The notes beneath the pieces were generated by a model. That model had not been told where the DNA came from. It saw nothing but the letters and a program-made list of their open reading frames with translations, and did no database searches. Below are positions 1 to 8,549 of a stretch of 64,000 nucleotides of DNA, in pieces; the stretch's first letter is position 1; each line of letters begins with the position of its first letter. Both the position numbers and the translations under genes were made by a program. The DNA is from an uncultured Oscillospiraceae bacterium. GTDB taxonomy: Bacteria > Bacillota > Clostridia > Oscillospirales > Ruminococcaceae. Where the stretch lies: NCBI GenBank assembly GCA_910579545.1, contig CAJTVI010000007.1, positions 1 through 64,000 on the forward strand. The letters run 5' to 3'.

Positions 1-400
1 ACACGGCGGCCGGGGTATCCATGGCCCGCAGCACCGCCGGTACCGCCAGGATACCCGCCGCGCTTAAAACCGCCCCCAGCAGCAGGCTGGCAAGGGCCGC
101 CGCGCCCACCGCCCGGCGCACCTCCTGCGGCCTGCCCGCGCCGGTGCGCTGGGCCACCACCACCGTGGCGCCGCTGGCAATGCCGGCCACCACCCCGCCG
201 ATAAACATCACCAGCGTGCCGCCGACCCCTACCGCCGCCAGGGCCCCGGTGCCCACAAACCGCCCCACGATCACCGCGTCGGCCGTGTTGTACAGCTGCT
301 GGAACACCGCCCCAAACCAGGTGGGAAAGAAAAACAGCAGCAGCTTTTGCCAGATCGGCCCCGCGGTCATATCCTGCCGCTGGCTGTTTGCCTGCTCCAT
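1..400 (-). CDS. MATE family exporter, N-terminal part (cut by window edge)
   Basis: The first ~133 residues of a multidrug and toxin extrusion (MATE) transporter; the rest lies beyond the left edge. MATE proteins are 12-helix inner-membrane antiporters that export drugs or metabolites using Na+ or H+. The motif FQQLYNTADAVIVGRFVG near residue 38 is typical and almost identical to the next gene upstream, so the two look like tandem paralogues. The ATG at 400 follows a GGGAGG ribosome site. It lies 76 bp downstream of the other MATE gene on the same strand, probably in one transcript; the two may work as a pair or heterodimer (inference). Substrate unknown. Confidence 0.9.
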   Translation of the reverse strand, partial: MEQANSQRQDMTAGPIWQKLLLFFFPTWFGAVFQQLYNTADAVIVGRFVGTGALAAVGVGGTLVMFIGGVVAGIASGATVVVAQRTGAGRPQEVRRAVGAAALASLLLGAVLSAAGILAVPAVLRAMDTPAAV

Positions 401-476
401 GCACCGGCACCTCCCTTTTGCCTTTTTTGATCCCGCCCCGCGCGGGCCGGCAAAAGGGTTTTTGATCCCCTTTGCC

Positions 477-1874
477 CTACTGCGCCGCGGCCGCCGGGGC
501 CGCGGCATCCTGCGCGGCGATCCGCCGGCGCAGCCAGCCGCCCTGCAGATAATAGATGAGATAGAGCGCCGAGGCAAGGCACCAGGTAATGGGATAGCTT
601 GCCAGCACGGTCTCGATGGTGTGGCTGCGCGGCACCATTACCACCAGCCAGACCACCCGCAGCACACAGACCCCAAAGCAGGTAATGAGGGTGGGCACAA
701 AGGTATCGCCCGCGCCCCGCATCGCGCCCGAAAGCACCTCGATAAACAAGAACGAGAGATACCACGGGGCCAGGTAGTGCACCATGGCCACCCCGATCTC
801 GACCACCGCAAGGTCGCTGGTAAAGATGAGGAACATCCAGCGCCCCAGCCCCAGCAGCAGCGCAATGATAACAAGGGTGAGCAAAAACCCGATCAGCACC
901 GCCTGCCGCACCCCTTTTTTGAGCCGGCCGTAGTTGCGCGCGCCAAAGTTCTGCCCCGCAAAGGTGGTGATGGACAGCCCCAACGACTGGATGGTCATCC
1001 AGTACACGCCGTCCAGCTTGGCCAGCACCGCCCAGGCCGCCACGCTGTTGGTGCCAAAGGTGTTGATGTAGCCCTGGATGATGATGTTGGACACATTATA
1101 AAAGATCGACTGCACCGCCGCCGGCATGCCCACCCGCAAAATGGCGCTTAAGAGGCTGCGGTTGATGTGGGGCATGCCCCGCTCGAGGTACCAGGGCGCC
1201 CCCTCGGCCGACCACAGGCAGCCCAGCACCAAAAAGGCGCTGATGGTCTGGCTTAAAATGGTGGCGATGGCCACCCCCAGCACCCCCAGGCCAAGGCCCA
1301 CCACAAACACAAGGTCCAGCGCGATGTTGACCACCGAGGCCGCGATCAAAAAATAGAGCGGCCGGCGGGAATCCCCCACCGCGCGCAGCACCCCGGTGCC
1401 CATATTGTACACAAGGCTGGGGATCATGCCCAGCAGGTAGACCCGCAGATAGAGGATGCCGTCCTGCAGAATTTCGGCCGGGGTGCCCATGGCCCGCAGC
1501 GCCCAGGGGGTGGCAATAAACCCAATCAGGGTAAGCCCGCCCCCCAGCCAGATGGCCAGCGCCACCGAGGTCTGCACCGCCCGGCGCACTTGCTCGGGCT
1601 GGCGCGCGCCGTACAGCTGCGAGATGATCACCGACGCCCCGCTGGACAGCCCGGTGGAAAAGCCCACCACCAGCAGCACCAGGGTGCTGGTGGCCCCCAC
1701 CGCCGCCAGAGCCCCGGTGCCCACAAACCGCCCCACGATGACCGTGTCGGCCGTATTGTACAGCTGCTGGAACAGGGTGCCAAACCAGGTGGGCATAAAA
1801 AACAGCAGCAGCTGCTGCCAGATCACCCCTTCGGTCATGCCGCCCAGCTGCGCCGCCCGCAAACGATGTGCCAT
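477..1874 (-). CDS. MATE family efflux transporter
   Basis: A full-length MATE exporter of 465 residues, the normal size, with about 12 hydrophobic segments. FQQLYNTADTVIVGRFVG (about residues 35-52) and a second-half repeat with NTFGTNSVAAWAV are family features. The open frame extends upstream to 2084, but the ATG at 1874 (MAHRLRAAQ) follows AGAAAGG and fits family alignments; the extra stretch is leader and repeat DNA. It is transcribed first, ahead of the partial MATE gene, from a promoter near 1957-1985. Substrate cannot be told from sequence. Confidence 0.92.
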   Translation of the reverse strand: MAHRLRAAQLGGMTEGVIWQQLLLFFMPTWFGTLFQQLYNTADTVIVGRFVGTGALAAVGATSTLVLLVVGFSTGLSSGASVIISQLYGARQPEQVRRAVQTSVALAIWLGGGLTLIGFIATPWALRAMGTPAEILQDGILYLRVYLLGMIPSLVYNMGTGVLRAVGDSRRPLYFLIAASVVNIALDLVFVVGLGLGVLGVAIATILSQTISAFLVLGCLWSAEGAPWYLERGMPHINRSLLSAILRVGMPAAVQSIFYNVSNIIIQGYINTFGTNSVAAWAVLAKLDGVYWMTIQSLGLSITTFAGQNFGARNYGRLKKGVRQAVLIGFLLTLVIIALLLGLGRWMFLIFTSDLAVVEIGVAMVHYLAPWYLSFLFIEVLSGAMRGAGDTFVPTLITCFGVCVLRVVWLVVMVPRSHTIETVLASYPITWCLASALYLIYYLQGGWLRRRIAAQDAAAPAAAAQ

Positions 1875-1956
1875 TGCCTTTCTTTCCGTCCTTTCCCATT
1901 CCCTATAATAAAAAACGCTTACGATCCCCTCGGGACGCCCCCGGCGTCTGTCGGCT

Positions 1957-1985
1957 ATTGTACTGTACCGCCTCGCAAAAAGCAA
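1957..1985 (-). promoter_or_regulatory. Probable sigma-A promoter for the MATE pair
   Basis: On the minus strand TTGCTT and TACAAT are separated by 17 bp, about 85 bp upstream of the MATE start. A short GACGCC/GGCGTC hairpin lies in the leader. No regulator site is recognised. Confidence 0.5.
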
Positions 1986-2076
1986 GAGGGGCCGCAAAGT
2001 TTGCAAAAATATACAAGGGGCGCGGGCTTTTAAGGGGGGCTGCAAAAGCCCTTGCAGTGGAGACCCCCAAAAAAGA

Positions 2077-2400
2077 GTGCCCATTTCAAGGAGTATCAGG
2101 GTGCTAAGGCCGGGGGAGGGGGAGAGTCTCGAAAGGCTTTCGGGAAGCGGTGGTGAGATAAGAAAACAAAGATTCCGAATAAAATTCGATCCACCGAAAA
2201 TTCGCTGGGCGGCCGCAGCCGCAAGGAAGAAAAGCGCAGCAAGCCTTGGTGGCTTGCAAGCTTTCCTGACGCAGCGGATGCGGCTGACCAGTAGAATTTG
2301 CGGCTTTGTTTTCTTATGGAACCGCCGCTAAGGGGGTCCTGTTGCCTTGAGAGACTGCTCCCACGCACCCAGCCGGCAATCCCCTCCCCCGTTTGGAGAC
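2077..2400. repeat. Dispersed imperfect palindrome, copy 1 (interrupted)
   Basis: First of four copies of a ~140-bp intergenic repeat (others at 9340, 22267 and 53619). Shared features are an outer GTGTCCA-like inverted end, two inverted internal arms that each read CCGGGTGCG, then GGGAG, GTCTC and AAGGC, and the core CTGTTGCCTTGAGAGACTGC. Here the two arms are pushed apart by a ~188-bp insertion at 2145-2332. Spurious open frames across it give a peptide containing RDCSHAPGR, seen also at the other copies. Likely a MITE-like or REP-like element; no transposase is visible in the window. Confidence 0.75.
2145..2332. mobile_element. MITE-like insertion nested in repeat copy 1
   Basis: This block is absent from the other three copies of the host repeat and breaks copy 1 just after CTTTCGGG. 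Its ends are inverted: AGCGG.GGT near 2146, then ATAAGAAAACAAAG, is matched by the complement of CTTTGTTTTCTTAT and CCGCCGCT near 2304-2330 (about 22 of 26 positions). An inner hairpin (GCAAGCC/GGCTTGC) sits near 2239-2260. It encodes nothing. Size, terminal inverted repeats and its AT-rich ends fit a non-autonomous transposon relic. Confidence 0.6.
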
Positions 2401-2418
2401 CCCCCAAAAAAACCGGGC

Positions 2419-2447
2419 TTGACAGGCCCGCCGCCGTCCCATATAAT
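2419..2447 (+). promoter_or_regulatory. Consensus promoter of the TetR gene
   Basis: TTGACA (2419-2424) and TATAAT (2442-2447) match the sigma-A consensus perfectly with a 17-bp spacer. The putative operator at 2452-2468 covers the start-site region just downstream. Confidence 0.85.
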
Positions 2448-2451
2448 AGAT

Positions 2452-2468
2452 ACATACCAAACGTATGT
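2452..2468. promoter_or_regulatory. Putative TetR operator 1
   Basis: ACATAC and GTATGT form an inverted repeat around a 5-bp centre, immediately after the -10 box of the TetR promoter, where repressor binding would block transcription. The half-sites recur upstream of the MFS gene at 3426-3445, which suggests autoregulation and control of the exporter. Confidence 0.6.
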
Positions 2469-2533
2469 TAATCTGCCAAGGGCGGCGGGGCACACTCCCC
2501 CGGCCTTGGGCGGCAAAAAAGGAGGGCGGGCGG

Positions 2534-3181
2534 ATGGCGCGCAACAAGCACCCGGAGGTAACGGTGGAGCGCATTTTGGACGCGGCCCAGCGGCTTTTTT
2601 TGCAAAAGGGGTACGAGAATACCACCATCCAGGACATTGTAAACGAGCTGGGCGGGCTGACCAAGGGGGCGGTGTACCACCATTTTAAGTCCAAAGAGGA
2701 GATCATGGACGCGGTGGGCGACCGGATGTTTTTGGAGAACAACCCCTTTGAAGCGGTAAAGGGCCGCACCGACCTGAACGGGCTGCAAAAGCTGCGGGAG
2801 GCCATCCGGCTGAACCAGGCCGACACCGCCCGGGTGGAGATCACCCGCCAGTCGCTGCCGGTACCCTTGAGCCCCCGGCTGCTGGTGGACATGGTGCGCT
2901 CCAACTGCACCGTGCTGACCCCCTACTACCAGGCCCTGCTGGAGGAGGGCAACCGGGACGGCTCGCTGCACACCGAATATGCCAGGGAGATCGCCGAGCT
3001 GCTTCCCCTGATGAGCAGCGTTTGGATGATGCCCAGCATCTTTCCCGCCAGCCGCGAGGCGTTGCGCCGCAAGTTCTGCTTTATGCGGGATATGCTGGCC
3101 GCGATGGGCGCGCCCATTGTGGACGACTCGATCATGGCGCTGGTGGACGAGTTTTTGGCCAGCCTGCCCGAGTTGGGGTAA
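2534..3181 (+). CDS. TetR/AcrR family transcriptional regulator
   Basis: A 215-residue one-component repressor. Residues about 10-55 form the TetR DNA-binding domain, with the recognition region GLTKGAVYHHFKSKEEI; the remainder would bind a ligand and dimerise, and is not assignable. The ATG at 2534 follows GGAGG with 8-nt spacing; the frame opens earlier (2465) but without a ribosome site. It is divergent from the MATE genes and co-directional with the MFS exporter 330 bp downstream. Palindromes in both upstream regions indicate it represses itself and that exporter (inference). Confidence 0.93.
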   Translation: MARNKHPEVTVERILDAAQRLFLQKGYENTTIQDIVNELGGLTKGAVYHHFKSKEEIMDAVGDRMFLENNPFEAVKGRTDLNGLQKLREAIRLNQADTARVEITRQSLPVPLSPRLLVDMVRSNCTVLTPYYQALLEEGNRDGSLHTEYAREIAELLPLMSSVWMMPSIFPASREALRRKFCFMRDMLAAMGAPIVDDSIMALVDEFLASLPELG

Positions 3182-3245
3182 CGGCGGCGGCCGGAGCATT
3201 CCCGAGCCATTTTGCCGTCAATGGAGCGCACCCCCCACCGCATTT

Positions 3246-3386
3246 GCCGCCAGAGCAGCCCGGCATCCCCCCGCACCTGCCGCCAAAGCAGCCCTGCATT
3301 CCAACCGCGTTTGCCGCCAGAACAGCCCGGCGCCCCATCACCCTTGCCGCTAAAACGGCCCGGCATCCCCCCGCACCTGCCGCCAA
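3246..3386. repeat. Tandem array of four ~33-bp GC-rich units
   Basis: Four degenerate units begin with GCCGCCA or GCCGCTA at 3246, 3279, 3313 and 3346 (periods 33, 34, 33) in the gap between the TetR and MFS genes. No gene is seen. An open frame runs through them only because the array is GC-rich and lacks stops. Confidence 0.75.
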
Positions 3387-3425
3387 ATTGCATGCCCCGC
3401 CCGGCGGCAATTTTTTTGGGCATAT

Positions 3426-3445
3426 ACATACGTTCGGTAGGTATG
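3426..3445. promoter_or_regulatory. Putative TetR operator 2, upstream of the MFS gene
   Basis: The site reads ACATACGTTCGGTAGGTATG. Its complement has the same CATACC and AACGTATGT halves as operator 1 but with four extra central bases. It lies 67 bp upstream of the MFS start. No good -35/-10 pair is certain here. Confidence 0.45.
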
Positions 3446-3511
3446 AAAGTTGAGAATCCCCCAAACCATCGCTGCAGAACGCGGCGGCAAGAGAGAAAAG
3501 GAGGAACCTTT

Positions 3512-4789
3512 ATGCAAACATCCACTTCATCGCCCGGCGGCAAGCAGAAGCTGTTTACCCGCAATTTTACCCTGCTGCTGCTTGGGCAGGCGGCGTCCCT
3601 TGTGGGCAACTACACCTTGCGGTTTGCCCTTTCGATGTACGTGCTGGAAAAAACCGGCTCGGCCGGGGTGTTTGGGGGGCTTTTGGCCCTGTCCATGCTG
3701 CCCACCATCCTGCTCACCCCCCTTGGCGGCATTTTGGCAGATCGGGTAAACCGCCAAAAGCTGATGGTGGCGCTGGACGCCCTGTCCGGCTTGGCGGTGC
3801 TGGCGGCCGGGGTTTTGCTGGGGCCGGGACGGGAGCTTTGGGTGATCGGCGGGCTGCTGGTGGCGCTCTCGGTGCTGGGGGCGTTCGAATCCCCCACCGT
3901 GCAGGCCTGCGTGCCCCAGATGCTGGGCGGGCAAAACCTGATGGCCGGCAACGCGGCGGTGGGGCAGATCTCGGCGGTCTCCTCCCTCGTTACCCCCTTT
4001 TTGGGCAGCGCCCTTTACGCGGCGGTGGGGCTTGCGCCGGTAGTGTGGGGGGCGGCGGGCTGCTTTTTTGCCACCGCCGGCCTTGAGTGCCTGATCCGGC
4101 TGAAGGCCCCCGACGCCCGGCCGGCCGCCGGCGTGTGGGCCGCCCTGCGGCAGGATTTTGCCGCAGGCGCGCATTTTTTGGGGCGCGAGCGGCCGGACGT
4201 TTTAAAGCTGCTGGGGCTGGCCGCCCTGATGAATCTGCTGATGGCCGGGGTGACCACGGTGGGCTTCCCCTACCTTGTGCGCACCGTGCTGGCCCTGCCG
4301 CCCCTTTTCTACGGCGCGGCCGAAAGCCTGCTGGGGGCGGGGGCCATTTTGGGCGGGGTGCTGGCGGGCCGGGCCGGCCAAAAGGCCCAGAGCCGGCGGC
4401 TGGCGGATATTTTAGCGGCCGCCGGGGGCTGCCTTGTGCTGATCGGACTTGCCTTTTTGCTGCCGCTGGGCCGGCTGGCGCGGTATGGGGTGCTGGTGGG
4501 GGCCCTGTTCTGCTGCCAGATGGGCTGCACGGTTTTTTCCATCTGCGCCCTGGCCGCCATCCAGGCCTGCACCCCCCAGCAGCTGATGGGCCGGGTGATG
4601 GCCTGCGTGTACACCCTCTCGCTCTGCGCCCAGCCGCTGGGCCAGCTTTTGTATGGGGCCCTGTTCGATCTTGACCGCTTTTGCGCCGCGGCGGGCTGGG
4701 TGCTGCTGCCCACCGGGCTGGCGGTGTTAGCCGCCGGGGCGGCCAGCCGGCGGTTTTTGCAAAAATTTTTGCGGCAGCTGCCCCGGTAA
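3512..4789 (+). CDS. MFS exporter (MFS_3/EntS-like)
   Basis: A 425-residue major facilitator with about 12 membrane helices. The loop 2-3 signature GGILADRVNRQK lies near residue 72 and marks proton-driven exporters of the macrolide/enterobactin (MFS_3) type. The ATG at 3512 has AAAGGAGG upstream; the longer frame from 3212 runs through the tandem array and is rejected. The TetR gene and shared palindromes upstream suggest inducible export of a toxic compound. Substrate unknown. Confidence 0.9.
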   Translation: MQTSTSSPGGKQKLFTRNFTLLLLGQAASLVGNYTLRFALSMYVLEKTGSAGVFGGLLALSMLPTILLTPLGGILADRVNRQKLMVALDALSGLAVLAAGVLLGPGRELWVIGGLLVALSVLGAFESPTVQACVPQMLGGQNLMAGNAAVGQISAVSSLVTPFLGSALYAAVGLAPVVWGAAGCFFATAGLECLIRLKAPDARPAAGVWAALRQDFAAGAHFLGRERPDVLKLLGLAALMNLLMAGVTTVGFPYLVRTVLALPPLFYGAAESLLGAGAILGGVLAGRAGQKAQSRRLADILAAAGGCLVLIGLAFLLPLGRLARYGVLVGALFCCQMGCTVFSICALAAIQACTPQQLMGRVMACVYTLSLCAQPLGQLLYGALFDLDRFCAAAGWVLLPTGLAVLAAGAASRRFLQKFLRQLPR

Positions 4790-4800
4790 CCGGCGGCGGC

Positions 4801-4830
4801 TTGTGTAAACCCGCAAAAATGTGCTACACT
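4801..4830 (+). promoter_or_regulatory. Possible promoter for the Atg22-like MFS gene
   Basis: TTGTGT and TACACT with an 18-bp spacer, about 75 bp upstream of the start codon. Modest match; no operator seen. Confidence 0.4.
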
Positions 4831-4904
4831 GATACAGACATCGCCTGGCAAGGGCCCGCACGCCGGCATGGCGAGGTCAGCCTGAAAGAATGTGAGGTGG
4901 CGGC

Positions 4905-6266
4905 ATGAAACTGCTCAAGGGGTATACCAAACAGGAAATCAGCTGGATGATGTACGACTGGGCCAACAGCGCCCATTCGGTGATCGTGGTCACCATCCTG
5001 CCCATCTTTTACAACACGGTGGCCGGCTATATGGCGGATTCCGCCTCCGGCATGACCACCTGGGGCTATGCCACCAGCATCGCCATGGCCATTGTGGCGC
5101 TGGCCGCGCCGGTGCTGGGGGTGTTTGGCGATTTTGAGGGCTGGCGCAAAAAGCTGTTCACCGCCTTTTTGCTGGTGGGGGCCGTGAGCTGCATCGGCCT
5201 TTCCTTTACCCCCATGATGGACTTTGTGACCCCCGGCACGGCCGAGCGGGTGGGGCTGGCGGTGTTGGCGCTCTACATCCTGTCCACCATCGGGTTTGCG
5301 GGGGCCAACCTTTATTACGACAGCTTTTTAAACGACGTGACCACCCCCGAGCGGATGGACAAGGTCTCGACCATGGGCTATGGCCTGGGCTACATCGGGG
5401 GGTCCACCATCCCGCTGGTGATTTTTTTGGTGATGAACCTTGTGGGCGTTGACATGCTCTTTTGCCTGACCTTTATCTTTGGCTTTACCGCCGTGTGGTG
5501 GCTGGTGTTCAGCATCCCGATGTTCAAAAACGTGCACCAAACAAGCTTTGTTGCGCGCGAAAAGGGGGCCGTGGGGGCCGCGCTGCGGGGCATCGGGGCC
5601 ACCGTGCGGGAGATCGTGCGGCACAAGGCGATGTTTGTTTACCTGATCGCCTACTTCTTTTATATCGACGGGGTCAACACCATCATCCACATGTCCACCA
5701 GCTACGGCAGCACCCTGGGGCTCAACTCCACCAGCATGATGCTGGCCCTCCTGCTGGTGCAGGTGCTGGGGCTGCCCTTCTGCCTGCTCTATATCCGGCT
5801 CAGCGAGCGGTTTGGGGCCCGGGCCATGGTGGGGGCGGGCATCTGCGTGTATATGGGGGTCACCGTGTTCGGCTTCTTTTTGCGGGAGGTCTGGCAGTTC
5901 TGGGTGATGGCGGTGCTGGTGGCCACCAGCCAGGGCGGCATCCAGGCGCTGAGCCGCAGCATGTTTGGCAAGATGATCCCGGACAAGGCCCGCAGCGGCG
6001 AGTTCTTTGGCTTTTACGATATTTTTGGCAAGTTCAGCGCCATCATCGGGCCGGCGCTGGTGGCCCTTACCAGCGCCCTTGCCGGCGATGTGATGCTGCG
6101 GGCCGAGGGCCTTACCCGCGCCACGGCCGACGCCGGGCGGCTGGCCGCCGTGGACGCGGCCGCCGCGCCCTGGGGCATCTTGAGCCTGCTGGTGATCTTT
6201 TTTATCGGGGGCGGGCTGTACTTCTTTGTGCTGCCGAGGTTTTTGGATCAGCAAAACAAGCGGTGA
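4905..6266 (+). CDS. MFS transporter, Atg22/UMF1 type
   Basis: A 453-residue membrane protein with about 12 helices. The N-terminal YDWANSAHSVIVVTILP near residues 17-33 is the signature of the Atg22-like/UMF1 group of the major facilitator superfamily, whose eukaryotic members export amino acids from vacuoles. Bacterial members have unknown substrates. The ATG at 4905 follows GAGGTGG. It has its own upstream region and is followed 92 bp later by the histidine kinase gene, with no terminator between, so read-through is possible. Confidence 0.88.
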   Translation: MKLLKGYTKQEISWMMYDWANSAHSVIVVTILPIFYNTVAGYMADSASGMTTWGYATSIAMAIVALAAPVLGVFGDFEGWRKKLFTAFLLVGAVSCIGLSFTPMMDFVTPGTAERVGLAVLALYILSTIGFAGANLYYDSFLNDVTTPERMDKVSTMGYGLGYIGGSTIPLVIFLVMNLVGVDMLFCLTFIFGFTAVWWLVFSIPMFKNVHQTSFVAREKGAVGAALRGIGATVREIVRHKAMFVYLIAYFFYIDGVNTIIHMSTSYGSTLGLNSTSMMLALLLVQVLGLPFCLLYIRLSERFGARAMVGAGICVYMGVTVFGFFLREVWQFWVMAVLVATSQGGIQALSRSMFGKMIPDKARSGEFFGFYDIFGKFSAIIGPALVALTSALAGDVMLRAEGLTRATADAGRLAAVDAAAAPWGILSLLVIFFIGGGLYFFVLPRFLDQQNKR

Positions 6267-6358
6267 CCGCCGCGGGCGGGGGCCCCGCGTCCCCGGCCCG
6301 CGCAGGGGCAAAGGGCCCTCCCATCTGACCGGATGCCCGCAGGAAGGAGGCGCCCGCC

Positions 6359-7690
6359 ATGTTCACGCCGGAAGAGTATTGGGCCATATTTGCGGACTTT
6401 CTGGGGGGCCATGCCGCCTTGGCGCTGTATCTGTTTGTGATCATGGACGCGCAGGGGCGGCGGATGCTGAAAAAGCTGCCCGCCCTGCTGCTCTCCCCGC
6501 TGCTGGCCACCCTGCTGGGAGTGGGCCTGTATGCGGTCTTTCCCTATCATCCCCTGGTCCGCTACTGCCTGTCCTCCTGCGCCATCCTGCTGATGTGTAC
6601 GGTGTGGGTGCGGTGGGCATGGCAGACCGAATCCTGGCGGGCCTTTTCCGCTGTGTGCATGGCTGGGGTGTTCCAGGTGGCCTCGTCCTGCCTGTCACAG
6701 ATCCTGTATTTGGGCAGCGACTTCCAGATTCCCATGGCGGCGGCGATGGCCACCCATCTGGCTGCTGCGCTGGCCTCCGCCGCCCTGCTGTACCGGCTGC
6801 GCTTCGGGCGTTGGTTCCACCTGCTGCTGGGGGAGGGCCCCGGACAGCGCCGGACGGCGCTGTTCTTTTTTGCCCTGGAGGCCGCTATGGAGGCCTTTTT
6901 GATTTTGCAGGTGGGGATCCAGCCGGAGTATCTGTTGTTCTACTTTGCGCTTGTGCTGGTGATGGCCGCGCTGATGGCCGGGGTGGTGGCCTATCTGTCC
7001 CAGCAGCTGGATTCCGCCCGGAAGCTGGAGGCCCAGCGGGACGTGATCGCCCAGCAGCAGCTTTACGAAGGAGACTTAGAGGCGATCCGCCAGGAGGTGC
7101 GCACCTTCCGCCACGACTATAAAAATTTGTTGGCGGGGCTGTCGGAGCAGGCGGACAAGGGCGAGCTGGATGGGCTGCGCGCCGCCCTGGCGGAGCTGGA
7201 CGCGGGCTTTGACCGGCGCATAGGCGAGAAGATCCGGGCCTCCACCCAGCTGGGCAATGTGCGCATCCCCCAGGTGCGCAGCCTCCTGCTGTCCAAGCTG
7301 GCGGCCATGGCACAAAAGGGGATCGACTGCCGGCTGGAGGTGCTTTACCCGGTGGAGAGGGTCGGGATGGACCTGTGGAATTTTACCCGCTGCCTGGGCA
7401 TCCTGCTGGACAACGCCGCCGAGGCCGCGCTGGGAACCGGAACGCCCTGGGTGGAGATGATCCTGCTCTCTCAAAAGGGCAGGCTGTCCCTGCGGGTGTC
7501 CAATCCCTACGCCGGAACGATCGACCCGGATAGAATCTGGGCGGAGGGCTTTTCCACCAAGGGAACGGGCCGGGGGCTGGGCCTTGCCAGTTACCAGCGG
7601 ATCCTGGCGGGCTGCCCCAACGCGGCCGCCTCCACCAGCTGGGCGGGGGGCGTATTTGTGCAGGAGCTGACGGTGGAGGGAACCGCATGA
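6359..7690 (+). CDS. Agr-like sensor histidine kinase (GHKL)
   Basis: A 443-residue sensor. Residues about 8-225 hold six or more membrane helices, as in AgrC-type peptide sensors. The phosphoacceptor box FRHDYKNLL is near residue 249, the N box LLDNAAEAA near 345 and the G box TGRGLGLASY near 401, so the ATPase looks intact. AGGAAGGAGG precedes the ATG. The stop overlaps the response regulator start (ATGA), so they are translationally coupled. No AgrD-like peptide or AgrB processing protein is seen nearby, so the signal is unknown. Confidence 0.9.
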   Translation: MFTPEEYWAIFADFLGGHAALALYLFVIMDAQGRRMLKKLPALLLSPLLATLLGVGLYAVFPYHPLVRYCLSSCAILLMCTVWVRWAWQTESWRAFSAVCMAGVFQVASSCLSQILYLGSDFQIPMAAAMATHLAAALASAALLYRLRFGRWFHLLLGEGPGQRRTALFFFALEAAMEAFLILQVGIQPEYLLFYFALVLVMAALMAGVVAYLSQQLDSARKLEAQRDVIAQQQLYEGDLEAIRQEVRTFRHDYKNLLAGLSEQADKGELDGLRAALAELDAGFDRRIGEKIRASTQLGNVRIPQVRSLLLSKLAAMAQKGIDCRLEVLYPVERVGMDLWNFTRCLGILLDNAAEAALGTGTPWVEMILLSQKGRLSLRVSNPYAGTIDPDRIWAEGFSTKGTGRGLGLASYQRILAGCPNAAASTSWAGGVFVQELTVEGTA

Positions 7691-8424
7691 TTTCGATCTA
7701 TCTCTGTGACGATGAAGGATCTGTGCGCCGCCAGCTCAAAGCCGCCCTTGAGTGGAAAATCCTGATGGAAAACTACGACATGCGGGTGGTATGCGCCGCC
7801 GCCACGGCCCAGGAGCTGCTGGACGCGGCGCGGGACAGCCGGCGCGGCGTCTACTTTCTGGACGTGGATCTGAAGGACGGAGCGTGGGACGGCTTTGCGC
7901 TGGGGCGGGAACTGCGGCGGCGGGACCCCCATGGAACGCTGGTCTACATTACCAGCTACGGCGACCTGGCCTGGAAGACCTTCCAATACCATCTGGAGGC
8001 GTTCGACTACATCGTAAAGGAGGGGGACCAGGCCGGCCCTGCTGCGGCCCGCTGCTTAGAGGCGGTCCACGCCCGCCTGCTGGAGGAGCGCCGCGACCCG
8101 GCGGAGATGTTCTCCCTGCGGACAGGCGATGGGACCCGTCACATCCCTTTGGCCGACATCCTGTTTTTTGAGGCCGCGCCCAAGGCCCACCACGTATATC
8201 TTCATACGGCGGGCAGCCGTCTGGATTTTGTGGGCAGCCTGAACGAACTGGAAAAGGAGCTGGGCGAGCGGTTTATCCGGGTCCACCGGGCCTATCTGGC
8301 GGCATGGGACAAAATTGAGGCGGTGGACGGAAAGAAAAACCAAGTCCGGGTAGGGGGCGGGACCTGTTTGCTGTCCCGAACCGGAAAGGCGGAATTGAAA
8401 AAGAAATGGAGAGGGGGCTTTTAA
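7687..8424 (+). CDS. LytTR response regulator (AgrA-like)
   Basis: A 245-residue partner of the kinase. The receiver domain (about 1-125) has the acidic pair CDDE at 7-10, a phosphoacceptor aspartate in YFLDVDLKDG near residue 58, and KEG near 118 as the conserved lysine. A LytTR DNA-binding domain follows (about 140-243; FIRVHRAYLA). LytTR proteins bind pairs of direct repeats at target promoters. It overlaps the kinase gene by 4 nt. A terminator overlaps its 3' end, so the TCS is a closed unit. Targets may include the two small genes just downstream (inference). Confidence 0.92.
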   Translation: MISIYLCDDEGSVRRQLKAALEWKILMENYDMRVVCAAATAQELLDAARDSRRGVYFLDVDLKDGAWDGFALGRELRRRDPHGTLVYITSYGDLAWKTFQYHLEAFDYIVKEGDQAGPAAARCLEAVHARLLEERRDPAEMFSLRTGDGTRHIPLADILFFEAAPKAHHVYLHTAGSRLDFVGSLNELEKELGERFIRVHRAYLAAWDKIEAVDGKKNQVRVGGGTCLLSRTGKAELKKKWRGGF

Positions 8425-8438
8425 AGCTCCCTCTTTTT
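8409..8438 (+). terminator. Rho-independent terminator after the TCS
   Basis: AGAGGG.GCTTT pairs with AAAGC.CCCTCT and is followed by TTTTT. The stem includes the stop codon of the response regulator gene. Confidence 0.65.
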
Positions 8439-8549
8439 GTTTGCCGTTCAGGAAGGATTTGCGCCGTCTGAGAAGATCTGCCCACAGCGGGGCCGCAGTG
8501 TGGTATGCTCCTGTTCGCAGACAGACGGGATGAGAAAGGAGACAAACAT

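Noticed and set aside
3246-3386. Repeats upstream of the MFS gene as part of its coding frame
   Set aside because: The frame is open only by composition; a strong ribosome site marks the start at 3512.
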